Assembly: GCF_000819685.1 (NCBI RefSeq)
Contig: NZ_CDBR01000005.1
Location: 163,263-227,262 of the forward strand
DNA: 64,000 bases
Origin: Aeromonas allosaccharophila
GTDB lineage: Bacteria > Pseudomonadota > Gammaproteobacteria > Enterobacterales > Aeromonadaceae
Reading direction: 5' to 3'
The first letter of the stretch is position 1. Each line of letters opens with the position of its first letter. Below are positions 28,877 through 39,186 of this stretch, piece by piece. The notes beneath the pieces were generated by a model that saw only the letters and a program-made list of their open reading frames with translations, did no database searches and was not told the origin of the DNA. Both the position numbers and the translations under genes were made by a program.

Positions 28877-29884
28877 TTAAATCAGGCCGGTGGCCGGTTC
28901 AAAACCAAATTTGATATTTATGCACTGCATCGCTTGCGAGGCGGCGCCCTTGAGCAGGTTGTCGATGGCCGAGACCACCACCAGCATGTTGCCCTGCTGT
29001 TGCCAGGCAATGTCGCAGTAAGGGGTGCCCGCTACGCCACGGATGGAGGGCATCTGGCCGGTGAGGCGCACCAGCGGCTTGCCTTCGTAAGCCTTGAGGA
29101 AGGCCTGATCCACCTGGGTGGGGGTGACGCCGTCCGCCAGTTGCACATAGATGGTGGCCAGAATGCCGCGCACATAGTTGCCAAGGTGGGGCTGGAACAG
29201 CACCTCCTTGCCTAGGTGGTGGCTGATCTCCGGCTGGTGTCTGTGATTGAAGGTGCCGTAGGGATTGAGGCTCACTTCGCAGAAGCTGGTGTTGATGGCC
29301 GCCTTGCGACCGGCGCCGGAAACCCCGGAGACGGCGTTGATGATGGGCTGCCACCCCTTGGCAATCAGGCCATCCTGCTGCAGCGGCTTGAGGGCGCACA
29401 GGGAGGCAGTCGGGTAGCAACCGGGCACGGCGATCAGCTGGGCGGTGGCGATGGCCTCGGCGTTCCACTCCGCCAGACCATAGACGGCCTGATCCAGCCA
29501 CTGTTCGCTGTCGTGGGTGAAGCTGTAGAAGCTGTCGTAAAAGCCCTGATCCTTGACCCGGAAGGCGCCGGAGAGATCGAACACCGGTAGACCCTTGGCG
29601 AGAAACTTGGGGGCCAGCTCGGCGCTCACCTCGTGGGCGGTGGCCAGCAGTACCAGATCGGCCTGGGTCAGGATCCGGGTCATGCCGTCGTCGTCCAGCG
29701 GCAGCAGCGGCTGATCGAGGGCGCCGACCCACTGGGGATGCAGGGATGAGAAGCGCTTGTGGGCATCCTGACTACCGGCGGAGACATAGAGGCCGAACAG
29801 TTTGAGTTGTGGATGGTTCTGTACCAGTGCGGCCAGTTCGGCTCCCGCGTAGCCACTGGCACCGACGATAACGGTGTTAAGCAT
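28877..29884 (-). CDS. argC: N-acetyl-gamma-glutamyl-phosphate reductase
   Basis: NADPH-dependent reduction of acetylglutamyl phosphate. The 335-aa product begins with the Rossmann motif [11 protein letters not shown] (about 7-17). The catalytic Cys is in [11 protein letters not shown] (about 154-158), and GVSGAGRKA (about 187) lies in the substrate loop. It is the first gene of the argCBFGH unit. A divergent 271-base region separates it from argE and carries two tandem ARG boxes. Confidence 0.97.
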   Translation of the reverse strand: MLNTVIVGASGYAGAELAALVQNHPQLKLFGLYVSAGSQDAHKRFSSLHPQWVGALDQPLLPLDDDGMTRILTQADLVLLATAHEVSAELAPKFLAKGLPVFDLSGAFRVKDQGFYDSFYSFTHDSEQWLDQAVYGLAEWNAEAIATAQLIAVPGCYPTASLCALKPLQQDGLIAKGWQPIINAVSGVSGAGRKAAINTSFCEVSLNPYGTFNHRHQPEISHHLGKEVLFQPHLGNYVRGILATIYVQLADGVTPTQVDQAFLKAYEGKPLVRLTGQMPSIRGVAGTPYCDIAWQQQGNMLVVVSAIDNLLKGAASQAMQCINIKFGFEPATGLI

Positions 29885-30082
29885 GTTGAATATTCCAAGT
29901 CAGAGTTCGAGATTCACAGCATGGAGCTGCAGTGCACAAGGGTGTTCGATCGCCCCTTTGCACAAGTGCGGAGGGGCAATTCAGGCGGGTGTGTGTCGTC
30001 GGTTATAGATCAGGTGACAGAACATTAACTTTCCCTTACAACTAGAAGCCTTTGTTGATGAGCCAGATATTCAGGTAAAATT

Positions 30083-30121
30083 ACAGAATATTCATGCACT
30101 CACTTTGCATTTGTATTTTCT
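30083..30121. promoter_or_regulatory. Tandem ARG boxes (ArgR operator) between argC and argE
   Basis: Two 18-bp sites at 30083-30100 and 30104-30121 match the E. coli ARG consensus (WNTGAATWWWWATTCANW) at about 15 and 14 of 18 positions by eye. They are separated by 3 bp (21 bp centre to centre), the arrangement bound by hexameric ArgR in E. coli. They lie 35-73 bases upstream of argE. Confidence 0.7.
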
Positions 30122-30155
30122 AACAGAAACATTCCGGGGACGCAAGGAGGAGCTG

Positions 30156-31301
30156 ATGGCCAATCTGGATTTTTTTTCACTTTATAAGAATATTATTGCG
30201 ATTCCCTCTATCAGCAGCACGGATCCCAAGTGGGATCAGAGCAATGAGGCGGTGATCCGGCTGCTGGCCGACTGGTTCGGTCAGCTCGGTTTTCAGTGCG
30301 AGGTGACAGCGCTCCCCGACTTGCCGGGCAAGTTCAATCTGGTGGCGACGATCGGTCAGGGGGAGGGCGGTCTGCTGCTGGCGGGCCACACCGATACGGT
30401 GCCGTTCGATGAGGGGGGGTGGAGCAAGGATCCCTTCAAGGTGACCGAAGAGGGCAACCGTCTCTATGGCCTCGGTACCATCGATATGAAGGGCTTCTTC
30501 GCCTTTATTGTCGAGGCGCTGAAAGATATTGACCTCACCACCCTCAGCAAGCCGCTGCGCATTCTGGCCACTGCTGACGAAGAGACCACCATGGCGGGGG
30601 CCCGCGCCATCGCCGCGGCGGCCGAGCTGAAACCCGATTACGCCGTGATTGGCGAGCCGACCGGACTGGTACCGGTGGTGGCCCACAAGGGGCATATGTC
30701 GGAGGCGATCCGCATTACCGGCAAGAGCGGTCACAGCTCGGATCCTGCCAACGGCGTCAACGCCATGGAGATCATGCACAAGGCGATGGGCCAGGTGCTG
30801 CGCTTGCAGCAGGATCTGAAAGAGCGCTACGCCGACCACCGCTTTGCCGTGCCGCAGCCGACCCTAAACCTCGGTTACATTCAGGGTGGTGACAGCCCGA
30901 ACCGCATCTGCGGCTGCTGCGAGCTGCATATCGACCTGCGGCCCACTCCGCAGGTGGGACCGGACGAGCTGATGGGGATGCTCAAAGAGGCGTTGTCACC
31001 CATCGAAATCCACCAGCCGGGCTGCCTGCATCTGCAACATCTGCACGAGCCCATTCCCGCCTACGCCTGCGCGGACGACTCTGTGCTGGTGCGCGAAGCT
31101 GAGAAGGCGAGCGGTCGCGCCGCCGAGTCGGTCAACTACTGCACCGAGGCACCCTTTATCCAGCAGCTTGGCTGCCAGACCATAGTGATGGGCCCCGGCC
31201 ATATCACCCAGGCGCATCAGCCTGACGAGTATCTCGACCTCTCGTTCGTCAAGCCGACCACCACAGTGTTGCAGCACCTGATCAGACGTTTTTGCCTGTA
31301 G
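30156..31301 (+). CDS. argE: Acetylornithine deacetylase
   Basis: Zn-dependent M20 metallohydrolase releasing ornithine from N-acetylornithine, which makes this the linear arginine pathway. The 381-aa product starts MANLDFF with an excellent AAGGAGGAG site. Metal-site motifs are [10 protein letters not shown] (His and Asp, about 75-84), [10 protein letters not shown] (Asp at about 110), the catalytic Glu pair in TADEETTM (about 142-149), and EPTGL. The distal His is in [14 protein letters not shown] (about 350). It is divergent from argC. Confidence 0.96.
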   Translation: MANLDFFSLYKNIIAIPSISSTDPKWDQSNEAVIRLLADWFGQLGFQCEVTALPDLPGKFNLVATIGQGEGGLLLAGHTDTVPFDEGGWSKDPFKVTEEGNRLYGLGTIDMKGFFAFIVEALKDIDLTTLSKPLRILATADEETTMAGARAIAAAAELKPDYAVIGEPTGLVPVVAHKGHMSEAIRITGKSGHSSDPANGVNAMEIMHKAMGQVLRLQQDLKERYADHRFAVPQPTLNLGYIQGGDSPNRICGCCELHIDLRPTPQVGPDELMGMLKEALSPIEIHQPGCLHLQHLHEPIPAYACADDSVLVREAEKASGRAAESVNYCTEAPFIQQLGCQTIVMGPGHITQAHQPDEYLDLSFVKPTTTVLQHLIRRFCL

Positions 31302-31411
31302 CGGCGGCGATGAAAGGGGCGTAAAACTGTAAGTAAGTTACATAACAAGCCGGTTGTGGAGTGGTGATGGAAATACATGTTCTGAATCGGCCTGTTATTT
31401 GACCTTGCGCA

Positions 31412-31470
31412 GACAATCTGGGTAGATTGTCACCCTAAGATGACGGAGCATATGTTGTAATCGCACAACA
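31412..31470 (+). promoter_or_regulatory. Inverted repeats in the ppc upstream region
   Basis: A perfect 8-bp repeat GACAATCT/AGATTGTC (31412-31431, 4-nt loop) and TGTTGT/ACAACA (31453-31470) lie 60-120 bases before the ppc start. They could be operator sites or leader hairpins. No T-run follows, so they are unlikely to be terminators for argE. Confidence 0.35.
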
Positions 31471-31531
31471 ATAAGTGAGGTCGTCTTGCACCCCGGATGG
31501 GTGTCAGGCACCAACAAGATAAGGATGTGGA

Positions 31532-34165
31532 ATGAACGAAAAGTACGCCGCACTACGCGCCAACGTAGGCATGCTGGGTCAGCTGCTGGGTAAATCCATC
31601 AAGGATCATCAGGGTCAGGCCTTTCTCGACAAGATCGAAACCATTCGCCAATTGGCCAAGTCCTCCCGCAAGGGCAATGAATCAGACCGGGAACGTCTGC
31701 TCGATACCCTGCGCACCCTGAGTGATAGCGAGCTGCTGCCGGTGGCGCGCGCCTTCAGCCAGTTCCTCAATCTGGCCAACGTGGCGGAACAGTTCCACAC
31801 CATCTCCCGTCGCTGCGAAGAGCAGGTCTGCACCCCGGATCCGCTGGAGCAGATGTTCGACAAGCTAAAAGCCTCCAACCTGTCGCAAGAGGCCATCATT
31901 CAGGCCGTGCGCGAGCTGGATATCGATCTGGTGCTGACCGCTCACCCCACCGAGGTGACCCGTCGCACCCTGATCCACAAGCATGTGCAGCTCAACGACT
32001 GCCTCGAGGCGCTGGAGCTCTCCGACCTGCTGCCCCGCGAGCGGGACAAGATCCTCAATCGCATCGAACAGCTGATCAATCAGGCGTGGCACACCAACGA
32101 GATCCGCGAACAGCGCCCGACTCCGGTTGACGAGGCCAAGTGGGGCTTCGCTGTGGTGGAGAACAGCCTGTGGCCAGCCATTCCCGAATTCATGCGCAAT
32201 CTGGACGAGCGTCTGCAACACCATCTGGGTGTGCGGCTGCCGCTGGATGCCGCGCCGGTCAAGTTCACCTCCTGGATGGGCGGTGACCGCGACGGCAACC
32301 CCTTCGTCACCGCCAAGGTGACTGCCGAAGTGCTGGAGCTGGGCCGCTGGATGGCGGTGAGCCTGTTCTACAAAGACATCAAGGAGCTCACCTCCGAGCT
32401 TTCCATGTCCGACTGTACCGACGCCGTACGCGCCCGCGTTGGCGATCACCCCGAGCCCTACCGCGCGCTGGTGCGCGAGCTGCGTGAAGCGCTGCGCGAA
32501 ACCAAAGAGCACCTCACCGCCAAGGTGCAAGGGCAGGTGAGCGAGAGTCGCGACCTGATCACCACCACCGCCCAGCTGCGCGAGCCGCTGGAGCTCTGCT
32601 ACCACTCATTGCACGCCTGCGGCATGGGCAACATCGCCGACGGCATGCTGCTGGACGTGCTGCGCAAGGTCGCCTGTTTCGGCATCCATCTGGTCAAGCT
32701 GGATATCCGTCAGGATGGCGAGCGCCATGGGCTGGTCTTCTCCGAGCTGACCCGCTATCTGGGCCTGGGTGACTACGCCGAGTGGAGCGAAGATGACAAG
32801 CAGGCCTTCCTGCTCAATGAACTGAACTCGCGCCGTCCGCTCATTCCCCACGACTGGGAGCCGAGTGCCGAGGTACGCGAGACGCTGGATACCTGTCAGG
32901 TCATCGCCCAGCACGACCCCGATGCGTTCGGTATCTACATCATCTCCATGGCCGGTGCGCCGTCCGATGTGCTGTCGGTGCAACTGCTGCTCAAAGAGGC
33001 GGGCTGCAAGTTCCGCATGCCGGTCGCCCCGCTGTTCGAGACCCAGGATGACCTGATGGCTGGCACCGCCGTGATGGAGCGTCTGCTCTCGGTGGACTGG
33101 TATCGCGGTTACATTCAGGGCCGTCAGTACGTGATGATCGGTTACTCCGATTCTGCCAAGGATGCGGGCATGATGGCCGCTGGCTGGGCCCAGTACGCCG
33201 CCATGGAATCCTTGGTGGGGTTGGCCGAAGCCAACAATATCCGCCTCACTCTGTTCCATGGCCGTGGCGGTACCGTCGGTCGTGGCGGTGCGCCTGCTCA
33301 TCAGGCCATTCTCTCCCAGCCGCCGGGATCCCTGCGCGGCGGTCTGCGTACCACCGAACAGGGGGAGATGATCCGCTTCAAGTTCGGTCTGCCGAAAGTG
33401 GCCATCAAGAGTCTGGAGCTCTACACCAGCGCCGTGCTGGAAGGGAACCTGCTGCCGCCGCCCAAGCCGAAGGAGTGCTGGCGCGAGGTGATGGAACAGC
33501 TGGCCGCCGACTCTTGCGATCACTACCGCAGTATCGTGCGCGGCCATCCTGACTTTGTCCCTTACTTCCGTGCCGCTACCCCGGAGATGGAGCTTGGCAA
33601 GCTGCCGCTCGGCTCCCGTCCCTCCAAGCGCAAGCCCAACGGCGGCGTCGAGAGCCTGCGTGCCATTCCGTGGATCTTCGCCTGGACCCAGAACCGCCTG
33701 ATGCTGCCGGCCTGGCTCGGTGCCCACAAGGCGCTGCAACAGGCTATCGACGGCGGCAAGCTGGCGGTGCTGGAAGAGATGAGCGCCCAGTGGCCCTTCT
33801 TCCGCACTCGCCTAGAGATGCTGGAGATGGTGTTCCTCAAAGCGGACGTCTGGCTCGCCGAATACTACGACACTCGTCTGGTGCCGCAGGAGCTGTGGGG
33901 CCTTGGCAAGCAGCTGCGTCAGGAGCTCGCCGAATCCATCGAGGTGGTGCTGAAGCTGAGCCCGCGCGAGGATCTGCTAGAGGATCAGCCCTGGATCAAG
34001 GAGTCCATCAAGCTGCGCAACCCCTATACAGACCCGCTCAACGTGCTGCAGGCCGAGCTGCTCAACCGCTCCCGCAACCACCCGGAGACCCTGCACCCCG
34101 AGCTGGATAAGGCGCTGATGGTCACCATCGCCGGTATTGCCGCAGGTATGCGCAACACCGGTTGA
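31532..34165 (+). CDS. ppc: Phosphoenolpyruvate carboxylase
   Basis: Anaplerotic carboxylation of PEP to oxaloacetate. The 877-aa product is of typical length. Active-site regions are [14 protein letters not shown] (catalytic His at about 138), [11 protein letters not shown] (about 248), the bicarbonate/PEP loop [14 protein letters not shown] (about 573-586), GEMIRFKFG and the C-terminal AAGMRNTG that caps the allosteric site. It is single, between argE and a strong terminator. The reverse reaction enzyme PckA is encoded 13 kb away. Confidence 0.97.
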   Translation: MNEKYAALRANVGMLGQLLGKSIKDHQGQAFLDKIETIRQLAKSSRKGNESDRERLLDTLRTLSDSELLPVARAFSQFLNLANVAEQFHTISRRCEEQVCTPDPLEQMFDKLKASNLSQEAIIQAVRELDIDLVLTAHPTEVTRRTLIHKHVQLNDCLEALELSDLLPRERDKILNRIEQLINQAWHTNEIREQRPTPVDEAKWGFAVVENSLWPAIPEFMRNLDERLQHHLGVRLPLDAAPVKFTSWMGGDRDGNPFVTAKVTAEVLELGRWMAVSLFYKDIKELTSELSMSDCTDAVRARVGDHPEPYRALVRELREALRETKEHLTAKVQGQVSESRDLITTTAQLREPLELCYHSLHACGMGNIADGMLLDVLRKVACFGIHLVKLDIRQDGERHGLVFSELTRYLGLGDYAEWSEDDKQAFLLNELNSRRPLIPHDWEPSAEVRETLDTCQVIAQHDPDAFGIYIISMAGAPSDVLSVQLLLKEAGCKFRMPVAPLFETQDDLMAGTAVMERLLSVDWYRGYIQGRQYVMIGYSDSAKDAGMMAAGWAQYAAMESLVGLAEANNIRLTLFHGRGGTVGRGGAPAHQAILSQPPGSLRGGLRTTEQGEMIRFKFGLPKVAIKSLELYTSAVLEGNLLPPPKPKECWREVMEQLAADSCDHYRSIVRGHPDFVPYFRAATPEMELGKLPLGSRPSKRKPNGGVESLRAIPWIFAWTQNRLMLPAWLGAHKALQQAIDGGKLAVLEEMSAQWPFFRTRLEMLEMVFLKADVWLAEYYDTRLVPQELWGLGKQLRQELAESIEVVLKLSPREDLLEDQPWIKESIKLRNPYTDPLNVLQAELLNRSRNHPETLHPELDKALMVTIAGIAAGMRNTG

Positions 34166-34208
34166 TAGCCAGCCCAAGCCAGCAGGCTTCAGCAATATCC
34201 ATCAAGCC

Positions 34209-34240
34209 AAAGGGCGCCGACAAGGCGCCCTTTGTTGTTT
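34209..34240 (+). terminator. Terminator after ppc
   Basis: The stem AAAGGGCGCC/GGCGCCCTTT has a 5-nt loop and T-rich tail. Its symmetry would also serve the convergent acetyltransferase gene. Confidence 0.85.
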
Positions 34241-34270
34241 CTACGATCTTGCTGGGTTTGCAGGTTGCCT

Positions 34271-34906
34271 CTAGCGGGTTGCCGCTTCCAGCGCGGCTAT
34301 CTCGCCGCCGCTTATCAGCGGCAGGTTGCGGCTGCTCTGCTCCACCGGCCAGTCCCACCAGGCGATGGCGTTGAGGCGGGCGATGGTGTCGTCGTCGAAG
34401 CGGTAGCGGATCACCTTGGCGGGGTTGCCGCCGACCACGGCGTAGGCGGGCACGTCACCGGTGACTACGGAGCGGGCGGCGATAATGGCGCCGTTGCTGA
34501 CTTTTACCCCCGGCATGATCAGGGCGTCATAGCCAATCCAGACATCGTTGCCGATGACGGTATCGCCCTTGTAGGGGAGGCTGCCCGGGGCGGGGGCGGC
34601 GCTCTCCCAGCCGTTGCCGAAGATAAAGAAGGGGTAGGTGGAGAAGCCGGAGGTCTGGTGGTTGGCGCCGTTCATGATGAACTTCACCCCGCGGGCGATG
34701 GCGCAGAACTTGCCAATGATGAGCTTGTCGCCGATGAAGGGGAAGTGGTAGAGGACGTTGCGCTCGAAGCCCGCCGAATCCTCCGGGTCGTCGTAATAGG
34801 TGTAGTCACCCACCTCGATATTGGGCCCCTTGATGGTGTTCTTGATAAAGCACACCTGGGGGAAGCCGTTCATGGGGTGGGGATTGGCGGGATCGGGTCC
34901 GTGCAT
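34271..34906 (-). CDS. CatB/Vat-type xenobiotic O-acetyltransferase (left-handed beta-helix)
   Basis: The 211-aa hexapeptide-repeat acetyltransferase is of the group containing streptogramin (Vat) and type-B chloramphenicol (CatB) acetyltransferases. It shows [15 protein letters not shown] (about 27), [18 protein letters not shown] (about 67, with the catalytic His), [27 protein letters not shown] (split hexads, about 122-148) and [14 protein letters not shown] (about 156). Chromosomal members in Aeromonas-like bacteria have no proven resistance role. ATG 34906 follows AAGGAG. The next gene upstream ends 24 bases before, so the two are probably co-transcribed. Confidence 0.85.
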   Translation of the reverse strand: MHGPDPANPHPMNGFPQVCFIKNTIKGPNIEVGDYTYYDDPEDSAGFERNVLYHFPFIGDKLIIGKFCAIARGVKFIMNGANHQTSGFSTYPFFIFGNGWESAAPAPGSLPYKGDTVIGNDVWIGYDALIMPGVKVSNGAIIAARSVVTGDVPAYAVVGGNPAKVIRYRFDDDTIARLNAIAWWDWPVEQSSRNLPLISGGEIAALEAATR

Positions 34907-34929
34907 CCGGGCTCCTTGGGTTGGCCGGG

Positions 34930-35247
34930 CTAGAGCGCCGGGAAGTAGCAGGCGCTCATGTCGATGGGGTGATCTGGGCAATTGGGCAGATAGAATTGCC
35001 AGCCCGCATCGGAGAAAGCGCGCAGTTCGGTTTCGACAAACTTGATGGCGAGGCTCAGGGCCTGCAGGCTGTCGATGCCGTAGATAAAGGTCTTGTCGCT
35101 CAGCCCCGCCAGCTTCACCTTGCAGCGCCAGTCACCGCTGGCGGACTTGGGATCCGGCTCGGGGGCCTTGATGGCGATCTTGAGGGTGAGCTGTTCCCCT
35201 TCGGTGCTGATGGCGTCGAAGCGGGCGGTAACGATGGCGTTTTTCAT
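34930..35247 (-). CDS. Conserved hypothetical protein (105 aa)
   Basis: A small soluble protein starting [15 protein letters not shown] after an AAGGAA site; the longer open frame upstream has no site. It is predicted beta-rich in the first half ([16 protein letters not shown]... [10 protein letters not shown]) followed by a helix ([18 protein letters not shown], about 65-82). The C-terminal [18 protein letters not shown] has two cysteines. I do not recognise a defined function. It lies just upstream of the CatB-like gene on the same strand. Confidence 0.7.
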   Translation of the reverse strand: MKNAIVTARFDAISTEGEQLTLKIAIKAPEPDPKSASGDWRCKVKLAGLSDKTFIYGIDSLQALSLAIKFVETELRAFSDAGWQFYLPNCPDHPIDMSACYFPAL

Positions 35248-35596
35248 CTGGCGATTCCTTTTCCGTGGTACAGCCCCTGCGGTTGCGGGTGGCTGGCGTT
35301 CCTGATGGCTGATGAGGTGAAAACTGGACTCAGGACGGCCAGCGTAAATGAACTTGTGAGTTGAAACAATGGGATATGCGTGACCGGGTGAGGGAGCTTT
35401 CGCCGCCGTGAGCGAGCGCAGTGGCGGGAGTAGCAACGTGCTTGCCACCTGTGGTGGCCGAGAGGCTGGCAGGCTGCTAGATGTAAAGGATTGTTGGCTG
35501 TGGCCGCAGATTTTTCTGCGCTGACGATGAGGGCGTGTGATTCCTCTTGAGGCAGAATATCTCCCCCCTGTTTGACGCTGAAGTACAGGAGTCTCC
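35248..35596. other. Intergenic region without a supported gene
   Basis: This 349-base region between divergent genes contains a perfect GCCACC/GGTGGC hairpin with a TGT loop (35444-35458) beside GC-rich sequence. An AT-richer stretch precedes the diguanylate cyclase gene. No convincing promoter was identified. Confidence 0.4.
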
Positions 35597-36487
35597 GTGG
35601 CGCTTTCGGTAACCCAGCTTTATGAAGTGATGGCCCAACTGCCAGATCCCATCTTTATCCTCAGTGAGGATGGCTATTACGTGGAATATATCGGCGGCAT
35701 GGAGCAGCAATCCTATCACGATGGCAATCCGCTGGCGGGCAAGCAGCTGGCCGATGTGCTGCCGCCCGAGATGGCCATGTGGGTCAAGGCGCAGGTGGCC
35801 GAGTCGCTGGCAAGCGGTCAGGTACGGGTGGTGGAGTATGAGCTATCCGCAGCCGAGGTGGGGGGGATCAATGCCGCCGTCGGGCCGCAAGGGGTGCAGC
35901 GTTTCGAGGGCAAGATTGCGCCGTTGCCCTCCCTCTATGACGGCAAGCGGGCGGTGGCCTGGGTGACCCGCAATATCACCCGCCAGTTCGAGTTGCAGCA
36001 GCGACTGCTGCGCCAGAGTGAAACCGATCAGCTGACCGGCCTCTACAACCGCCGTTTTTTCTTCGAGCACTGTCAGTCGTTGCGGGCAGGGGATGCGCCC
36101 TGTGGCCTTATCATGCTCGACATCGATCACTTCAAGCAGCTCAACGATCGTTACGGCCATCAGCAGGGAGATCGGGCCTTGCAGCGCTTCAGTAGTTGTA
36201 TCGATGCCCTGTTGCGGGCGGACGATCTCTTTGTGCGCAGCGGCGGCGAGGAGTTTCTGATCCTGCTGCCGCGGATCGATGAAGCCGGTTTGCAGCAGAT
36301 GGCGGAGCAGATCCGCGCCGCCGTCGAAGCGCTGCCTGCCGATCCGGTCGCCATCACGGTCAGTCTGGGCACAACCCTGGTGCAGCCGGAGGAGGAGATC
36401 AATCAGGCGCTGGCCCGGGCCGACGAGTGGCTCTATCGGGCCAAGCGGGCAGGCCGCAACCGGGTGGCGCACTGCCCGGCAGGTTGA
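35597..36487 (+). CDS. PAS-GGDEF diguanylate cyclase
   Basis: The 296-aa soluble protein makes c-di-GMP. The PAS domain spans residues about 8-125 (DPIFILSEDGYYVEYIGG; VTRNITRQFELQQRLL as its exit helix). The GGDEF domain spans about 140-293, with DQLTGLYNRR (about 143), LDIDHFKQLNDRYGH (metal Asp, about 174) and the active-site SGGEEF (about 215). An inhibitory I-site (R-x-x-D, RADD) is at the canonical distance before GGEEF, so product inhibition is expected. The start is GTG 35597. Confidence 0.93.
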   Translation: MALSVTQLYEVMAQLPDPIFILSEDGYYVEYIGGMEQQSYHDGNPLAGKQLADVLPPEMAMWVKAQVAESLASGQVRVVEYELSAAEVGGINAAVGPQGVQRFEGKIAPLPSLYDGKRAVAWVTRNITRQFELQQRLLRQSETDQLTGLYNRRFFFEHCQSLRAGDAPCGLIMLDIDHFKQLNDRYGHQQGDRALQRFSSCIDALLRADDLFVRSGGEEFLILLPRIDEAGLQQMAEQIRAAVEALPADPVAITVSLGTTLVQPEEEINQALARADEWLYRAKRAGRNRVAHCPAG

Positions 36488-36958
36488 AAGTGCCGCCCCG
36501 GTCGCTGTCGGAAATAGCCTGCGCTTTTACCCTGAATAAATTGGCTGACATCACTGTCAATTAGTAGAAAAGTTGGTCGAATTATTTAACTCATATTCCA
36601 CAGCTTAAGGTGTTAATATTATCGGCCTGATCGCTGGTCTTATTTGTGTTGTTGGGCAACAGCATGAGGTTTTATCGGTATGTTATCAAACAGGCGTGAA
36701 TCTGGTTTTGGGTGACGAATGTGATACATCCTGTTGTCTTTTGAAACATTCCGATTCAAACAGTCATGAATTATTAACCTTGACCCGGATAGCGATTTCA
36801 ACGATGGTAGCGTGGCAGCTCCGTCTTCCTCCGGTGGCCCTGTTGGCCGCTGGCGGCGTTGTTTTTTCATGTACAGGGCGATATGCAATGACATATCTCC
36901 AGCCTGTTATTCGGGCCAATAAAAATAATGATGACAGACTAATAAGGTATATATTGCA
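36488..36958. other. Long AT-rich intergenic region upstream of the permease
   Basis: This 471-base stretch is noticeably AT-richer than its surroundings, except for a GC-rich island at about 36800-36860. Short frames exist on both strands but none has a ribosome site and coding-like composition together. It probably carries the regulated promoter of the downstream amino-acid permease. Confidence 0.4.
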
Positions 36959-38233
36959 ATGAGTGTTTCTATTGCTGAAAAGAGTAACCCTGTTTCAAAA
37001 TTTAAATGGGAGAAAAGCGATTCGGTATGGACCATGGGCTTATATGCCACTGCTGTTGGTGCCGGTACGTTATTTCTCCCTATTACTGTTGGTAGTAATT
37101 CCCCGGTTATTTTGCTGTTTATATTATTGCTGGCTTTTCCGCTCTCTTATTATTCTCACCGGGCATTGAGCCGCTTTGTGCTCTCCAGCTCCCATCGGGA
37201 AGGGGATATCACCCATGTGGTGGAGGAGCACTTCGGTGCCAAGGCGGGCAAGCTGCTGATGCTGGTCTATCTGATGGCCTTCTACCCCATCATTCTGGTC
37301 TACAGCATCTCCATCACCAATGCGATCCAGAGCTTTGTGGTCCACCAGCTGGGGAACGCCGAGCTGCCGCGTGGCCTGCTGGTGCTGGGGGTGATGCTGG
37401 GTCTGCATCTGATCCTGCTGGCTGGCAAACAGATCGTAGTATCGGCCATCAGCGTGCTGGCACTGCCGATGGTCGCCTTTCTGATTGGCCTCTCTATCTA
37501 TCTACTGCCCCAGTGGAGCCTCTCCTATTTTTCCGAGAGTCAGGCGGTGGACTGGCGTGATCCGGCATTCTGGAAATCCCTCTGGCTGATCGTACCGGTG
37601 ATGGTGTTCTCCTTCAGCCATGCGCCCATTATTTCCTCCTTCAGCGCGGCGCAGAAGAAGCGCTGTCAGGAGAGTGCCGATCGGCGCGCCAAGCGGATCA
37701 TCAAGTGCAGCAGCCTGCTGATTTGCGGCAGTGTGCTCTTTTTCGTGGTGAGTTGCGTGATGAGCCTGAGTCAGGCCGAGATGGCGCTGGCCCGTACCGA
37801 CAATATCTCCGTGCTGTCGGCGCTGGCGAACAAGTTCTCCAACCCGCTGATCGCCTATGTGGGGCCGCTCATCGCCATTCTGGCCATGTCCAAATCCTTC
37901 CTCGGCACCTCCATGGGGGTGAGCGAGGGGACGGTGAGCATGGTGAGCGGTGCCTGTCAGGGGCTGGGGCTCTCCCTCAGGGAGTCGACCATCGCCCGGG
38001 TGTCGTCGGTGATCCTGTTTATGGTGACTGCCGTCATCACCTATCTGAACCCCAATGTGCTCGACATCATCGAGCGTGTCAGTGGCCCGCTGATCGCGGT
38101 GATCCTGTTTCTGCTGCCGGCCTGCTCCATCTATCGCTTGCCCGCACTCAAGCGTTATCGCGGGCCGAGTACCCTTTTTGTGTTGGTGATGGGGCTGCTT
38201 GCCATCTCGGCCCTTATCTACGATCTGCTTTGA
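36959..38233 (+). CDS. HAAAP-family amino-acid permease (SdaC/TdcC/YhaO-like)
   Basis: The 424-aa protein has 11 predicted membrane segments in the hydroxy/aromatic amino-acid permease family. Signature elements are GLYATAVGAGTLFLPI (about 27-42, the unwound TM1 binding region), the YSHRALSRFVL loop, VMVFSFSHAPIISSFSAAQ (about 217-235) and AMSKSFLGTSMGVSEG (about 305-320). It is a proton-coupled symporter, and serine or threonine is the likeliest substrate by family. Its first 180 nucleotides are AT-rich compared with the rest of the gene. A terminator follows. Confidence 0.88.
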   Translation: MSVSIAEKSNPVSKFKWEKSDSVWTMGLYATAVGAGTLFLPITVGSNSPVILLFILLLAFPLSYYSHRALSRFVLSSSHREGDITHVVEEHFGAKAGKLLMLVYLMAFYPIILVYSISITNAIQSFVVHQLGNAELPRGLLVLGVMLGLHLILLAGKQIVVSAISVLALPMVAFLIGLSIYLLPQWSLSYFSESQAVDWRDPAFWKSLWLIVPVMVFSFSHAPIISSFSAAQKKRCQESADRRAKRIIKCSSLLICGSVLFFVVSCVMSLSQAEMALARTDNISVLSALANKFSNPLIAYVGPLIAILAMSKSFLGTSMGVSEGTVSMVSGACQGLGLSLRESTIARVSSVILFMVTAVITYLNPNVLDIIERVSGPLIAVILFLLPACSIYRLPALKRYRGPSTLFVLVMGLLAISALIYDLL

Positions 38234-38255
38234 CCGGGCGGTATCCCGCACAAAT

Positions 38256-38287
38256 CAAAAAGGGCGACCATCTGGTCGCCCTTTTTC
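38256..38287 (+). terminator. Terminator after the permease gene
   Basis: A perfect AAAAAGGGCGACCA/TGGTCGCCCTTTTT stem. Being symmetric, it can also serve the convergent exoD-like gene. Confidence 0.9.
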
Positions 38288-38299
38288 TGTGCATCGGGT

Positions 38300-38938
38300 T
38301 TAGCCTAGCAGGCCGGTGGCGCTCTGGCCCGCCATCAGCAAGCCGATGGCCAGCGCGCTGAACCAGACCAGGGTCGCGCTCACCAGCAGATAGCCGCTGG
38401 CGACGAACAGACCGTCCCGCTGCAACATGCCGGTGGCAAGCAGCAGGATGGCCCAAGCGGGCATGGCATTGGTGAACGGGATGGCGCCCAGGGGCAGCAT
38501 CAGCAGCAGTGCGGCCAGCATGATCAGCAGGCCATTGCAGCGGTTGACCGTGCTGCTGCCGGTCAGCAACAGCAGACGCGGGCGGATCACGCGATCTACC
38601 CGGGCCAGCAGATCCGCTCCCTTGTGCAGGGTGGGCTTGAGCTGATCGGCGGCGAAGCGGCGCTCCATCAGCATGGCGGGCAGCCAGGGCACCCGGTTGA
38701 GGGTGATGCCGATGCCGATAAAGAGGATCAGCAGGCCAAACGGGGTGCTGACGCCGGGAATGGAGACCGGCAGCAGAAAGGGGACGGTGAGCAGCACGCA
38801 AAACAGCAGCATGCCCTGCTCACCCACCAGCGCGAGCATCTGGCGCAGGCTGATATGGCTCTCGTCGATGGCATGCGCGGTGGCCCGCAGGGTATCCGCG
38901 AGGGTGGTTTTGGGGTCGTTGAGTTGCGCGGCAACCAT
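38300..38938 (-). CDS. ExoD-family exopolysaccharide-synthesis membrane protein
   Basis: The 212-aa protein is of the ExoD family (needed for exopolysaccharide and alkaline-stress tolerance in Rhizobium). It has an N-terminal cytoplasmic helix (TTLADTLRATAHAIDESHISL), then LLFCVLLTVPFLLPVSIPGVST (about 48-69) and LLILFIGIGITLNRVPWLP. A second hydrophobic cluster follows from about 140 to the end. ATG 38938 (MVAAQ) follows AAGGACATCAGGGA. The function in this organism is unknown. Confidence 0.82.
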   Translation of the reverse strand: MVAAQLNDPKTTLADTLRATAHAIDESHISLRQMLALVGEQGMLLFCVLLTVPFLLPVSIPGVSTPFGLLILFIGIGITLNRVPWLPAMLMERRFAADQLKPTLHKGADLLARVDRVIRPRLLLLTGSSTVNRCNGLLIMLAALLLMLPLGAIPFTNAMPAWAILLLATGMLQRDGLFVASGYLLVSATLVWFSALAIGLLMAGQSATGLLG

Positions 38939-39186
38939 TCCCTGATGTCCTTCTGAGTGGTGATAACGGGCCCCTATGACCCGATTTGGCGCCAGCATAC
39001 GTGGCAGAGGTTAACCGTCGATGAATGGTGGCGGGTAGCACATAGCGGCGGCAGTGGTGCTGGCCTGCAGCGCCATCGGTGAGTGTGATCACCGCCATGA
39101 AATCGAACCGGTACAGTCGCCATTTAGGATTGGAGCAGGATGACTCTGGTATGCTCTTTGAACAATCACATTCAGTTCAGGGATCG

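Noticed and set aside
36640..36894. 84-aa minus-strand frame in the permease upstream region
   Set aside because: No ribosome site, mixed composition, and no similarity recognised.
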